Shown here: positions 1-8,297 of the stretch, piece by piece
How the letters are laid out: the number at the start of each line of letters is the position of its first letter
Position numbering within the stretch: the first letter of the stretch is position 1
Assembly (NCBI RefSeq): GCF_012271785.1
Contig: NZ_JAAWVT010000001.1
Location: forward strand, 186,001-250,000
Length of the DNA: 64,000 nt
DNA from: Paeniglutamicibacter terrestris
GTDB taxonomy: Bacteria; Actinomycetota; Actinomycetes; Actinomycetales; Micrococcaceae
Direction: 5' to 3'
Translations under genes and position numbers: made by a program
Notes under the pieces: model-generated
Seen by the model: only the letters and a program-made list of their open reading frames with translations
What the model was told of the DNA's origin: nothing
The model's database searches: none

Positions 1-1
1 G

Positions 2-214
2 TTCATCCGCCTTGATGCCCCACCGGTGCCGCAGTATCTCATCTTCATCGGAACCATTGTTGCCGTGGACATCATGGTCATGTGGTTCTTTTTTGCTGCC
101 ACCGCCAAGAGCTTTTCTCGCTTCACCGCCACCGAACGCGGGCAACGGATCCTGAACCTGTCCTTCGGCACACTATTCATCTTTGTTGCCGCCCTGCTGG
201 TCTTCATCCACTGA
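2..214 (+). CDS. LysE/RhtB-family amino acid exporter, C-terminal part
   Basis: The reading frame is open from the first bases of the window, so only the last 70 or so residues of the protein are seen. They carry two hydrophobic stretches: one around the PQYLIFIGTIVAVDIMVMWF segment, and a final one ending LFIFVAALLVFIH. They are separated by a short basic loop with an ERGQRILN stretch. This is the usual end of LysE/RhtB-type exporters: a loop with Arg/Lys residues, then a last helix whose FGTLFIF motif matches the family's G-x-L-F-I pattern. The role would be export of an amino acid or similar small molecule across the cytoplasmic membrane. The GTG at 26 is internal to this frame and is not the real start. 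Substrate is unknown. Confidence 0.72.
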   Translation, partial: FIRLDAPPVPQYLIFIGTIVAVDIMVMWFFFAATAKSFSRFTATERGQRILNLSFGTLFIFVAALLVFIH

Positions 215-292
215 TCCGCCACAACTCGGTGTTGTAAGGCCCATGGACGAAGGGCACAATCCGATAACCATCCGTACCCGTCGTGTTTATGC

Positions 293-322
293 CTGTCACT
301 AGGTGCGTAAGGGCCCTAGACT
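293..322 (+). promoter_or_regulatory. Probable promoter giving a leaderless phosphatase mRNA
   Basis: A -35-like CTGTCA (293-298) lies 18 bases before a -10 box TAGACT (317-322). The ATG at 329 follows the -10 box by six bases, so transcription would start on the A of the ATG. There is no Shine-Dalgarno sequence. Leaderless transcripts of this kind are common in Actinobacteria. This is inference from spacing alone. Confidence 0.45.
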
Positions 323-328
323 AAAACC

Positions 329-838
329 ATGTTCCGGATAATGACAGTGTGCACGGGCAACATCTGCCGGTCCCCCATGGCCGAGTACATGATTCGCACA
401 GCCCTCGACGATGCGGGAATCACCGACGTCTCGGTCGAATCCGCCGGCATCAGCGACGGCGAAGCGGGTCAACCCATCGACCCACGGGCCGCCGCCATTC
501 TGCAGTCCCACGGTATGAATGCCGAGCGGCACCGGGCCAGCGTTCTGGATGAGGAAACCATCTCCGGGGTGGACCTGTTACTGGCCATGGACCAGGATCA
601 CTTCAACGCGCTGGGCAAGCTGCTACCCACCGATGCCACTGCCCCGCACCCCCAACTACGCATGATGCGTTCCTTCGATTCCACCCTCGCCAGCGCCCCG
701 GTAGAAGGCCAAGGCATCTATGACCCGTGGTTCGGCGATTCGGCCGACTTCCGCCTGTGCTGGCAAATGATCAATGCTGCCCTACCGGGAGTGCTCGACT
801 ACGTGCGCGCCCACATCATGCCCCAACGTGGCAACTAG
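329..838 (+). CDS. Low-molecular-weight protein tyrosine phosphatase
   Basis: This 169-residue protein begins with the phosphate-binding loop C-T-G-N-I-C-R-S (Cys8 to Arg14, the C-x5-R-S signature). Cys8 is the expected nucleophile and Arg14 the phosphate ligand. The general-acid Asp that the family keeps near its C-terminus fits the YDPWFGD segment around residue 130, where DPY is the commoner form. The length matches bacterial LMW-PTPs. It would dephosphorylate protein tyrosines in the cytosol, or outside the cell where family members are secreted, but no signal peptide is seen here. The start has no ribosome binding site and is probably leaderless. The next gene overlaps its last 11 bases, so the two are probably co-transcribed. 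The family is certain; the targets are unknown. Confidence 0.93.
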   Translation: MFRIMTVCTGNICRSPMAEYMIRTALDDAGITDVSVESAGISDGEAGQPIDPRAAAILQSHGMNAERHRASVLDEETISGVDLLLAMDQDHFNALGKLLPTDATAPHPQLRMMRSFDSTLASAPVEGQGIYDPWFGDSADFRLCWQMINAALPGVLDYVRAHIMPQRGN

Positions 839-2867
839 CCCCGTACTGGTCCTTGGCATCGATGGCCGCTCCGGCGCCGGAAAAAGCACGCTTGCCGCCG
901 AGTTGGCCACCCAGTTACGCCGCCACCGTGAGGTAGCGCTCTTCCACCTTGAGGACATCTACCCCGGTTGGGATGGTCTGAAGGCAGGAACCGAAGATTA
1001 CGTCGACCAGGTTCTGACACCACTGGCCCGCGGCGACGCCGCGGCATGGAAAAGCTGGGACTGGAACACCAACTCCTTCGGGCCGACTTCCACCCTTGAT
1101 TCTGCCCCGGTGATCATCATCGAGGGCGTTGGGGCAGGATGCGCCGCCGCCCGCGAATTACTTGATGTACTGATCTACGTCCAGGTCCCCGATGCCACCC
1201 GCAAGCAGCGGGCGCTGGAGCGCGACGGGGAGATTTTTGCCGCGCACTGGGAGCAGTGGGCTGAGCAGGAAAACCTCTACCTGAGCGCCGACCCGGTACC
1301 AGAACATGCAGATATCACGGTGGACAACCGGGCGGATGGTTCCGCCCCGACCCATGTCTTGCGGGCACTGCTCACCCTGCCCGCCGCACAGGTGGTCATG
1401 GCCGCCGAGCGGGCCGAGGCTGCGGCGCTTGCCCCGGAGCATCGCTGCCTGACCGCGGCACCGGATGCCGCGGCGCTTTTTGCTGCACTTTACCCCGAGG
1501 AGCAGCACGCAGTGCTCCTTGAATCCAGCAACCTCAGTTTTGCCGATCCTCGCGCCCGCAACAGGTACTCGATCATGGCCGCCGCCACCACCGATGCCTG
1601 CGCCGTGTACGAACACCGCGCCGGCTCCGGGGTGCTGCGCACCGGAAGTGCCACGGCACGCACCTCCGCCGGATTCTTCAGCTGGCTGGCTTCGGCCTGG
1701 GATACCGGTGCTACGCTGCCCGGGGCTCCTTCATTGCCGTTTCTCCCCGGATGGCTGGGATATCTGGGGTATGAACTCAAACGCGAAACCGGAGGCAGCA
1801 ACAACCCCGCCGCAGCCAGTGACGCACAGCCACCGGATGCGGCACTGATCCGCCCCGCTCAGGTGGTCATCATCGATCACCACAGCGACACCGTGCACCT
1901 GCTCGCCTCCCCGGAAAGCGACACGACGGCGTTTTTTGCCCGCGTCAGCACGCTCCTCGAACAGCTTGGGGCCTGCCTACCTCCGGCACTACCGGTATCG
2001 CTCGCCCCACAATTCAGCGTGCGAGATCACCGCGAAAGCTACCTGGCCAAGGTACTGGCTGCCAAGGAACAGATTTGGCTCGGTAATAGCTATGAGGTCT
2101 GCCTGACCACCTCGCTACATGCCGCAGCCGTCCCCTGCACCCCATGGGATAACTACCTGCTCCTGCGTGAGCGCAACCCCGCACCCTTCGCTCATTACCT
2201 GCGTTTCGGGGACCTGGCGGTCGCCAGCACCTCCCCCGAACGCTTCCTCTCGGTCGGTACCGAGGGCTGGTTACGGGCCGAACCCATCAAGGGAACCCGG
2301 CCACGCGGACAAACCGCGCAGGAGGATGCCGCACTGATCCACGAGCTGGAGACATCTCCCAAGGATCGCGCGGAAAACATCATGATCGTTGATCTCTTGC
2401 GCAATGACCTCTCCCACTTCGCCCAACCCGGCACGCTGTCGGTGCCACGACTGTGCGCCATCGAGTCCTACGCCACCGTCCACCAGATGGTCTCCACCAT
2501 CGACGCGAAACTACGCCCCGGTGCCCCGCGCGCCGAGGCCATCGCCGCGGCATTCCCGGCCGGGTCAATGACCGGTGCGCCAAAGGTTTCGACCATGGCC
2601 ATCCTTGATTCCTTGGAAGATGGTCAGGCCCGCGGGCTCTATTCAGGATCCGTCGGTTACTTTTCCGCCACCGGGGCAGCGGATCTTTCGGTGGTCATCC
2701 GCACGCTGGTGATGCTCAGGAATAAGCATGCCGAAACCTGGGACCTGAGCCTCGGTGTGGGCGGGGCCATCACCGCAGATTCGGACCCGCAGGAGGAGTG
2801 GGACGAGGTACGCACCAAGGCCTTTGGTGTGCTCTCTGCCCTCGGCTCGGTTTTCCCCGGCGAGTGA
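828..2867 (+). CDS. pabB: Fusion of a P-loop kinase-like domain and aminodeoxychorismate synthase component I
   Basis: The protein is about 679 residues from a GTG start at 828 (an ATG at 774 would overlap the phosphatase by 65 bases and is less likely). Residues 13-21 are a Walker A loop, GRSGAGKST. An HLEDIYPGWDG segment and a hydrophobic VIIIEG strand follow, as in uridine kinase-like P-loop enzymes; this domain covers roughly the first 190 residues. The rest is a chorismate-binding domain with the PabB-diagnostic PIKGT motif near residue 486 (anthranilate synthases have PIAGT), then DLLRNDL and the PAGSMTGAPK signature. Component I combines chorismate with ammonia to make 4-amino-4-deoxychorismate for folate. 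No glutamine amidotransferase partner lies in the window. What the kinase domain does is unknown. PabC is encoded 1.6 kb downstream. Confidence 0.9.
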   Translation: MATSPVLVLGIDGRSGAGKSTLAAELATQLRRHREVALFHLEDIYPGWDGLKAGTEDYVDQVLTPLARGDAAAWKSWDWNTNSFGPTSTLDSAPVIIIEGVGAGCAAARELLDVLIYVQVPDATRKQRALERDGEIFAAHWEQWAEQENLYLSADPVPEHADITVDNRADGSAPTHVLRALLTLPAAQVVMAAERAEAAALAPEHRCLTAAPDAAALFAALYPEEQHAVLLESSNLSFADPRARNRYSIMAAATTDACAVYEHRAGSGVLRTGSATARTSAGFFSWLASAWDTGATLPGAPSLPFLPGWLGYLGYELKRETGGSNNPAAASDAQPPDAALIRPAQVVIIDHHSDTVHLLASPESDTTAFFARVSTLLEQLGACLPPALPVSLAPQFSVRDHRESYLAKVLAAKEQIWLGNSYEVCLTTSLHAAAVPCTPWDNYLLLRERNPAPFAHYLRFGDLAVASTSPERFLSVGTEGWLRAEPIKGTRPRGQTAQEDAALIHELETSPKDRAENIMIVDLLRNDLSHFAQPGTLSVPRLCAIESYATVHQMVSTIDAKLRPGAPRAEAIAAAFPAGSMTGAPKVSTMAILDSLEDGQARGLYSGSVGYFSATGAADLSVVIRTLVMLRNKHAETWDLSLGVGGAITADSDPQEEWDEVRTKAFGVLSALGSVFPGE

Positions 2868-2882
2868 GCACAGCGCGCCCAG

Positions 2883-4373
2883 CTATTGCAGGGTGGCCGA
2901 AAGCCGTGCCACGTTATCGATCCAACGGCTGAAGATCGAGCGTTGCTTCCACTGAGCCAGCGTCAGCTCGGTGGAATTGGCCCGGTACCCGTCCTGGACC
3001 TTCATCAGCTCGCTGACCAGATCCGCACCCAGCAGCATCAGCGTGATCTCAAGATTTAGCGAGAAGGAGCGCATGTCCATATTCGAGGAGCCCATCACCA
3101 CCACCTCGTCGTCGACCGCCATGCATTTTGAATGCAGCACCGCCGGTGCGTGGTACCGGTAGATGCGCACCCCCGCCCGCAACAAGGCCTCGTAATAGGA
3201 CTGCTGGGCGTGCTGGACCAGAGCCTGGTCACCTTTTTCACAGACGAAGAGTTCCACCGCCACACCACGCTGGGCGGCGGTGGTGATGGCGTAGAGCAGC
3301 GAGTCGTCGGGAACGAAGTAGGGGCTGGTGATCGAGAGACGTTCGGTGGCCGAATAGATCAGGGTGTTGAAGAGTCGCAAGTTATTCTCCGCGTCGAACC
3401 CCGGCCCGCTGGGTACCAGCTGACCAATGTCCTCACCCGCGTCGGTGTCCAGGTTCTCATCCCCATGATCCTGGACCAGGTCCTGGAGCAGGTCTTCATC
3501 GGTTTCCTGCGACCAGTCGGTGGCAAAAACGACGTCGAGGCTCGTGACCAGGGGGCCTCGAACCTTCACCATGAGTTCGACCCACTGCCGGCCGATGGCG
3601 TGGGCACTGGCCCGCTTGTAGCCCGGCTCGATAAGGTTCTGACTTCCGGTGAAGGCCACCGAGCCATCAACGACCACAATCTTGCGATGATTACGCAGAT
3701 CCGGGCGACGCCACCGGCGTTGGAAGGGTGCCAGGGGCAGCATCCGACGCCATAAGATCCCCGAGGTGCTCATCCGCTTCACCAGCGATCGATAGCCCTT
3801 GACGCGTATTGTCCCCAGGTGATCAAAGAGCACGCGGACCTTCACCCCGCGCTCGACCGCGCGTTCGAGCGCATCGAGGATCGGTTCCACATAATTCTCA
3901 TCTAACCCGATGATGTAGAACTGCACGTGAACGTAGTGTTGGGCCTTGTCGATTTCCAGGCGCATCTGATCCAAGGATTCGCGGTAGCCGGTAATAAATT
4001 CCACGGCATTACCCGATTGCAACGGCAAGGCGCCCAGGGTCCTATTGAGTTCGACCGCCGAGCTCACCCAATCGGGGGCATCCGGTGCCCACCGCTCCCC
4101 AATGAGGTGCTGGGTGGCGTCAAGGATGGTCTGGTTGACTCGACTCTGGCGCTCGATGCGGCGGCGCGAAAGTTTGATGTTGGCCATCATGAGATAGAGC
4201 AGTAACCCAAAGCCCGGCAACAGGAAGATGGTCAGCAGCCACGCCATCGCGGTGGTCGGTCGCCTGTTCCCCGGCACAACACCGATCATCAGGATCCTGA
4301 TCGTGAGCTCCACACCGACGGCGATTGACCACAGGGCGGCCCAAATATTCACCGCGTCGTTGCCCTCGCTCAT
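2883..4373 (-). CDS. Cardiolipin synthase (phospholipase D superfamily)
   Basis: 496 residues. The N-terminus has two membrane segments (about residues 10-32 and 43-64) separated by a short PGNRRPTTA loop, as in bacterial ClsA-type enzymes. Two phospholipase D catalytic motifs follow: H229-x-K231-x4-D236 in NHRKIVVVDG, and H414-x-K416-x4-D421 in LHSKCMAVDD, each followed by a GS-x-N stretch. Such enzymes join two phosphatidylglycerols, or use a CDP-diacylglycerol donor, to make cardiolipin in the membrane. The gene is on the strand opposite to pabB and pabC and ends only 15 bases after pabB, so it interrupts the folate genes and must be transcribed separately. Donor specificity cannot be read from the sequence. 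Confidence 0.92.
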   Translation of the reverse strand: MSEGNDAVNIWAALWSIAVGVELTIRILMIGVVPGNRRPTTAMAWLLTIFLLPGFGLLLYLMMANIKLSRRRIERQSRVNQTILDATQHLIGERWAPDAPDWVSSAVELNRTLGALPLQSGNAVEFITGYRESLDQMRLEIDKAQHYVHVQFYIIGLDENYVEPILDALERAVERGVKVRVLFDHLGTIRVKGYRSLVKRMSTSGILWRRMLPLAPFQRRWRRPDLRNHRKIVVVDGSVAFTGSQNLIEPGYKRASAHAIGRQWVELMVKVRGPLVTSLDVVFATDWSQETDEDLLQDLVQDHGDENLDTDAGEDIGQLVPSGPGFDAENNLRLFNTLIYSATERLSITSPYFVPDDSLLYAITTAAQRGVAVELFVCEKGDQALVQHAQQSYYEALLRAGVRIYRYHAPAVLHSKCMAVDDEVVVMGSSNMDMRSFSLNLEITLMLLGADLVSELMKVQDGYRANSTELTLAQWKQRSIFSRWIDNVARLSATLQ

Positions 4374-4478
4374 TCAGGCCCCTCCTTGCCAGCGGGCGTT
4401 TACCCGATGGATCTCAGCCTACCGGCAGCAGTCGATGAACGCAGCGCAGAGCACCCCGACGGCGGTAATCTGGTATCC

Positions 4479-5354
4479 ATGACTGCACTTGTGTTCCTTG
4501 ACGCCGACGTTTCTACCGGCCGTATCGCCAACGCCGCCACCGCCCAGCTCTCCGTGCTTGACCAAGGGGTGACGCGCGGGGACGGGATTTTCGAATCGAT
4601 GCTCTACACCAAGGGGGTGGTGCGCAAGATTGATGCTCACCTCGCGCGGTTGCGCGTCTCGGCATCAACCTGCGACCTCATCCTCCCCCACGAGGAGCGC
4701 TGGCGCGCGGCCATCAGCACCGCCGTGGCCGCCTTTGATGCGGCGACTCCGAGCGACGAAGCGGTAGTGAAACTGGTGGCCACCCGTGGCCCCGAGGGCA
4801 CCTCGGAGGGAACCTGCTGGGTGATGGTCTCCGCCGCCGCCGAATCAGGGCGCTTGCAGCGTGAGAACGGCGTTTCGGTAATGCTGCTGGATCGCGGTTA
4901 TGACTCGCGGGCCGCCGAGCGCGCCCCCTGGTTGCTCATGGGTGCCAAGACGCTGTCTTATGCGGTGAACATGGCCGCCCTGCGCCACGCCAAAAAGCAG
5001 GGAGTGGACGAGGTCATCTTCACCTCCAGCGACGGCATTGTGCTGGAGGGCCCGACCTCAACGGTTTTGCTGGCCCACCGAGACGGAGATATCAAGCGAT
5101 TGATCACCCCGACCCTGGAAACGGGGATCCTGCCGGGAACCACGCAGGGGGCCATTTTTGAGGCGGCTCGTGCGGCCGGGTGGGAATTGGGTTACGGACC
5201 GTTGACCCCCGAACACCTGATGGATGCCGATGGCGTGTGGCTGGTCTCCAGCATCCGGCTGCTCGCTCCGGTGAATTCCATCGACGGCACCACGCTGACG
5301 CTGGATCGGGAATTGCACGCCGAACTCACCGCCATGGTTAACAACATCGCCTAG
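4479..5354 (+). CDS. pabC: Aminodeoxychorismate lyase, class IV PLP aminotransferase fold
   Basis: 291 residues if translation starts at the ATG at 4479, where the conserved fold begins (TALVFLDADVSTGRI). The frame is open upstream to 4386, but that stretch looks non-coding. The family signatures are RGDGIFES, the PLP lysine in GAKTLSY, and DEVIFTSSDGIVLEGPTST. The enzyme removes pyruvate from aminodeoxychorismate to give p-aminobenzoate, the step after PabB. A branched-chain or D-amino acid aminotransferase is the alternative within class IV, but the nearby pabB supports PabC. The Nudix gene starts 28 bases after the stop and may be co-transcribed. Confidence 0.82.
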   Translation: MTALVFLDADVSTGRIANAATAQLSVLDQGVTRGDGIFESMLYTKGVVRKIDAHLARLRVSASTCDLILPHEERWRAAISTAVAAFDAATPSDEAVVKLVATRGPEGTSEGTCWVMVSAAAESGRLQRENGVSVMLLDRGYDSRAAERAPWLLMGAKTLSYAVNMAALRHAKKQGVDEVIFTSSDGIVLEGPTSTVLLAHRDGDIKRLITPTLETGILPGTTQGAIFEAARAAGWELGYGPLTPEHLMDADGVWLVSSIRLLAPVNSIDGTTLTLDRELHAELTAMVNNIA

Positions 5355-5382
5355 GCACGGCACCAACAAATCGGGAGATACC

Positions 5383-5850
5383 GTGAGCCAAGCCTTGGTG
5401 CAGTTGGTCCCCGCCTCCTACGTGGTTTTTCTGCGTGGGGATCAGGTCTTGCTCCAATTGCGGCAGAATACCGGGTTCCTTGATGGGCACTGGGCGTGCG
5501 CGGCCGCCGGGCATGTGGAGGCGGGTGAATCCGCCTCCGCTGCGGCGGTGCGCGAAGCCAGTGAGGAAATGGGTGTGCGGATTCGTCCCAACGATCTGCT
5601 CCCACTGTGCACGCTGCATCGCAGTAATTCTGGGAGATCACCGCGCGGTGAACGTGTTGACTTCTTTTTCCGTGCCACCGTCTGGGAGGGCAGTGCCACC
5701 ATCATGGAACCGGACAAATGCGCCGACCTGCAGTGGTTTGATCTGGCTCGGTTACCGGAGCCCATGCCCGAGCACGAACGCTTTGTTCTAGATCATCTGG
5801 CCGCTGGCACCCTGCCGGCGATCGCTTCGCTGGGCTTTGGCGAGGGCTGA
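5383..5850 (+). CDS. Nudix hydrolase
   Basis: 155 residues from a GTG start preceded by GGGAGA about six bases upstream. The Nudix box is complete: G-HVEAG-E-SASAAAV-RE-A-SEE-MGV, fitting G-x5-E-x7-R-E-U-x-E-E-x-G-U, so Mg-dependent hydrolysis of a nucleoside diphosphate linked to another group is expected. The conserved DGHWACAAAGHVE lead-in resembles MutT/NUDT-type proteins acting on NTPs or dihydroneopterin triphosphate. Position right after pabC would fit a folate-pathway pyrophosphatase, but this is speculation. The substrate is not determined by sequence. Confidence 0.88.
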   Translation: MSQALVQLVPASYVVFLRGDQVLLQLRQNTGFLDGHWACAAAGHVEAGESASAAAVREASEEMGVRIRPNDLLPLCTLHRSNSGRSPRGERVDFFFRATVWEGSATIMEPDKCADLQWFDLARLPEPMPEHERFVLDHLAAGTLPAIASLGFGEG

Positions 5851-5853
5851 TTA

Positions 5854-5898
5854 TGCACATAGGTCGGTGGCACCAGTTGTGCCACCGACCCTTGTGCA
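5854..5898. terminator. Bidirectional terminator between the Nudix gene and ykoDC
   Basis: A perfect 12-bp stem (GGTCGGTGGCAC at 5862-5873 with its complement at 5879-5890, 5-nt loop) is extended by an outer TGCACA/TGTGCA pairing (5854-5859 with 5893-5898). It sits between two convergent genes and can stop transcription from both sides. Confidence 0.8.
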
Positions 5899-5905
5899 GC
5901 GTTTA

Positions 5906-8281
5906 CTACGCCCAGAGCAGGTTCCAGGTTCCCATTAGCATGGCCGCGATGGTGGCTCCGACTCCCACGAGCAGCCCGACCGCCACGACTCCGGCATCAC
6001 GCAAGGTATAGGTGGAGGCCCGCAACCAGGTCCGCTCGCTGGTCCCGAATCCCTTGGCTTCCATGGTCACCGCCAACCGCGATGCCCGACGGATTCCCTG
6101 AACCAATAACCCGAAAACCTGGCCCAGGTTGGCGCGCAGACGAGCGGTGAGCGAACCGCGTGCGCCCACTCCACGGGCCCGCCGGGCCATGCCCAGGGTG
6201 GTCCATTCCTCGATCAGCAATCCCAGCAGCCGCATGCCGGCCAGCGCGCCAAGCACAAAGCGGTGTGGCAGTTTGGCCTTCTGTGCCAGCGCGTTCGCCA
6301 GATCGGTGGGGTCGGTGGTGAAGAGCACCAAGACCGCCGGGATGGCCACGGCAAAGGCGCGCAGACCCGTCGCGATGCCGGCCTCCACCGACCCCTGGGT
6401 GATGGTGAAGATTCCGAGATTCACTAGTAGTGCCCCGGAGTCGTTTCCCACCAGGGCTGTGCCCCAGGCGCCAAAGAGCGCCGCCACCAGCAATGGCCAG
6501 CCGCGGGCGGCAAAGCGGGTGATGGACAGTCCCGCCAGCGGAAGTGCCAGCAGGGTGCCCAGGACTACCAAACCGCTGGAGACGGCATCCATGGAAACGA
6601 TCAGCGGGAGGGTCGCCAGGATCACCGCGACCAGCTTGGCCAGCGGGTTGGCCTTGCCCAGGAAGCTGGCGCTTCCGCGGGCATCTGCCTCCAATAATCC
6701 CGCCGGTGCCTTCTGCGCGGAATCGGATACCGTTTCCGGGCGGGCAGCAGGCTCCAGCACAAAGCTGTGGGCACCCAAGGCGTCGGCAAAATCCTGATCG
6801 TGGGTCACCGCGATGATCGCAGTTCCGCTGCTGAGCTCCTCACGCAGCAGCTGGGCCAGTTCGCGCCAGGTGTTGGCGTCTTGGCCAAAGGTTGGTTCAT
6901 CGAGAATCAGCACCCGCGGAGAGGCAGCCAACACCGTGGCGACGGAGAGTCGCCGTTTCTCCCCACCGGAGAGGGTGAACGGGTTGGCCTCGGCGAGGTG
7001 TTCCAGCCCCAGACGTTCCAAGAGCGCGGAGACCTTCGCCTCGATCTGTTCTACGCTAAAGAGTGCCTTGCCGTTGGTCGGATCGGTGGCGTGAGCCGGC
7101 CCGAAGGCCAGTTCCTCTCGCACCGTATTGGTCACAAATTGGTGTTCTGGTTCCTGAAAGACCGAGCCAATGCGGCCCACCAGTTCCGCTGCCCGCCAGT
7201 TATATGGCCTATTTTCACCGCCTGCGGCGAGCTCCTTGGCGGCCAGGATGCTCCCGGAGGCTTGGGGCAATAGTCCGCCCAGGGTCAGGGCGAAGGTTGA
7301 TTTCCCTGACCCGTTGGCCCCACTGATACACCATGCCTCGGAGCTCTTGATGCGCAGCGAAAGGTTACTGGCGGCGGGCGCCCCGCCGCGATGTCGGCTC
7401 ACCGAAACGTCGCTGGCCTCCAACAATAATGCGCCGCGGCCTTGAGACACCGGCAGCGGATCGAGCATCGGGGTGTAACCGGGGACCCAGACTCCGGCGT
7501 TGCTCAGTTCCTCGGCAATGGCTCCGGGGGCAAAAAGTTCCGCGGGGGTTCCCTGATGGGCGACTCCCCCGCCAGGTTCCAAGACGATCACCGTATCCAT
7601 GTGTTCTGCCCATGCATCGAGGCGATGTTCCACCACCACGAGTGTTGCCCCGCTGGCGTTCACGGCACTGATGACCGCATCACGCACCTCCAGCACCCCG
7701 TCCGGGTCCAGGTTGGCGGTGGGTTCATCGAGCAGCACCAGCCCCGGGCCCATGGCCAGGATCCCGGCCAGGGCCAAACGCTGCTTTTGTCCGCCGGAAA
7801 GGGCAGCGGTGCGGTGATCTAGTGGCACCTCAAGGCCCACCGCGGCAAGCGCCTCGGTGATGCGTCGGGCGATTTCCTCCGGTTCAACGCAGAGGTTTTC
7901 GGCGCCAAAGGCCACATCGTCCCCGACCCGGGCCTGGACCACCTGAGTTTCGGGGTCCTGCTGCATCAGTCCTACCAAGCCGCGGCCCAACCCCGCGGGG
8001 GCACCGTCAAGAAGCAGCTCGCCCTCCGAATGGGCTTCGTCATCCTCGTGCAGGACACCGGCCAGCGCGTAGAGCAGCGTGGATTTTCCCGCGCCGGAGG
8101 GCCCGGCCAGAAGGACCCTGGACCCGGCGGGGATCTGAAGATTCAGACCCGAAAGCGCTGGGGCAGCACGGTCCGCATGTCTCCAGCCCCAATTTTTGGC
8201 GCTGATAGACACGGCCGTGGCGTTCGGGCGCAATGGCCGGTTTCCACTTTCCGCGGCATGCAACATCGATGCGGTTCCCAT
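5906..8281 (-). CDS. ECF transporter: two fused ATPase domains plus transmembrane T component (YkoD-YkoC fusion)
   Basis: 791 residues from the ATG at 8281, which has GGAG about nine bases upstream and lies 16 bases after the ykoE stop; the frame is open further upstream but overlaps ykoE. Domain order: ATPase 1 (Walker A GPSGAGKST, signature LSGGQKQR, Walker B VLLDEPT), ATPase 2 (GANGSGKST, LSGGEKRR, VLILDEPT), then from about residue 545 a CbiQ-like membrane domain with GxL-type helices and an ARRARG coupling motif. In Bacillus YkoD and YkoC are separate; here they form one chain. With YkoE it would import a thiamin precursor, probably hydroxymethylpyrimidine, driven by ATP. The TPP riboswitch upstream supports this. 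Confidence 0.93.
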   Translation of the reverse strand: MGTASMLHAAESGNRPLRPNATAVSISAKNWGWRHADRAAPALSGLNLQIPAGSRVLLAGPSGAGKSTLLYALAGVLHEDDEAHSEGELLLDGAPAGLGRGLVGLMQQDPETQVVQARVGDDVAFGAENLCVEPEEIARRITEALAAVGLEVPLDHRTAALSGGQKQRLALAGILAMGPGLVLLDEPTANLDPDGVLEVRDAVISAVNASGATLVVVEHRLDAWAEHMDTVIVLEPGGGVAHQGTPAELFAPGAIAEELSNAGVWVPGYTPMLDPLPVSQGRGALLLEASDVSVSRHRGGAPAASNLSLRIKSSEAWCISGANGSGKSTFALTLGGLLPQASGSILAAKELAAGGENRPYNWRAAELVGRIGSVFQEPEHQFVTNTVREELAFGPAHATDPTNGKALFSVEQIEAKVSALLERLGLEHLAEANPFTLSGGEKRRLSVATVLAASPRVLILDEPTFGQDANTWRELAQLLREELSSGTAIIAVTHDQDFADALGAHSFVLEPAARPETVSDSAQKAPAGLLEADARGSASFLGKANPLAKLVAVILATLPLIVSMDAVSSGLVVLGTLLALPLAGLSITRFAARGWPLLVAALFGAWGTALVGNDSGALLVNLGIFTITQGSVEAGIATGLRAFAVAIPAVLVLFTTDPTDLANALAQKAKLPHRFVLGALAGMRLLGLLIEEWTTLGMARRARGVGARGSLTARLRANLGQVFGLLVQGIRRASRLAVTMEAKGFGTSERTWLRASTYTLRDAGVVAVGLLVGVGATIAAMLMGTWNLLWA

Positions 8282-8297
8282 GAGGTGCTCCGCGGTC

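Noticed and set aside
774-828. Upstream ATG at 774 as the start of the PabB fusion
   Set aside because: It would overlap the phosphatase gene by 65 bases with polar, Cys-rich sequence (ECSTTCAPTSC) that does not fit the P-loop fold; GTG at 828 starts just before the first strand.
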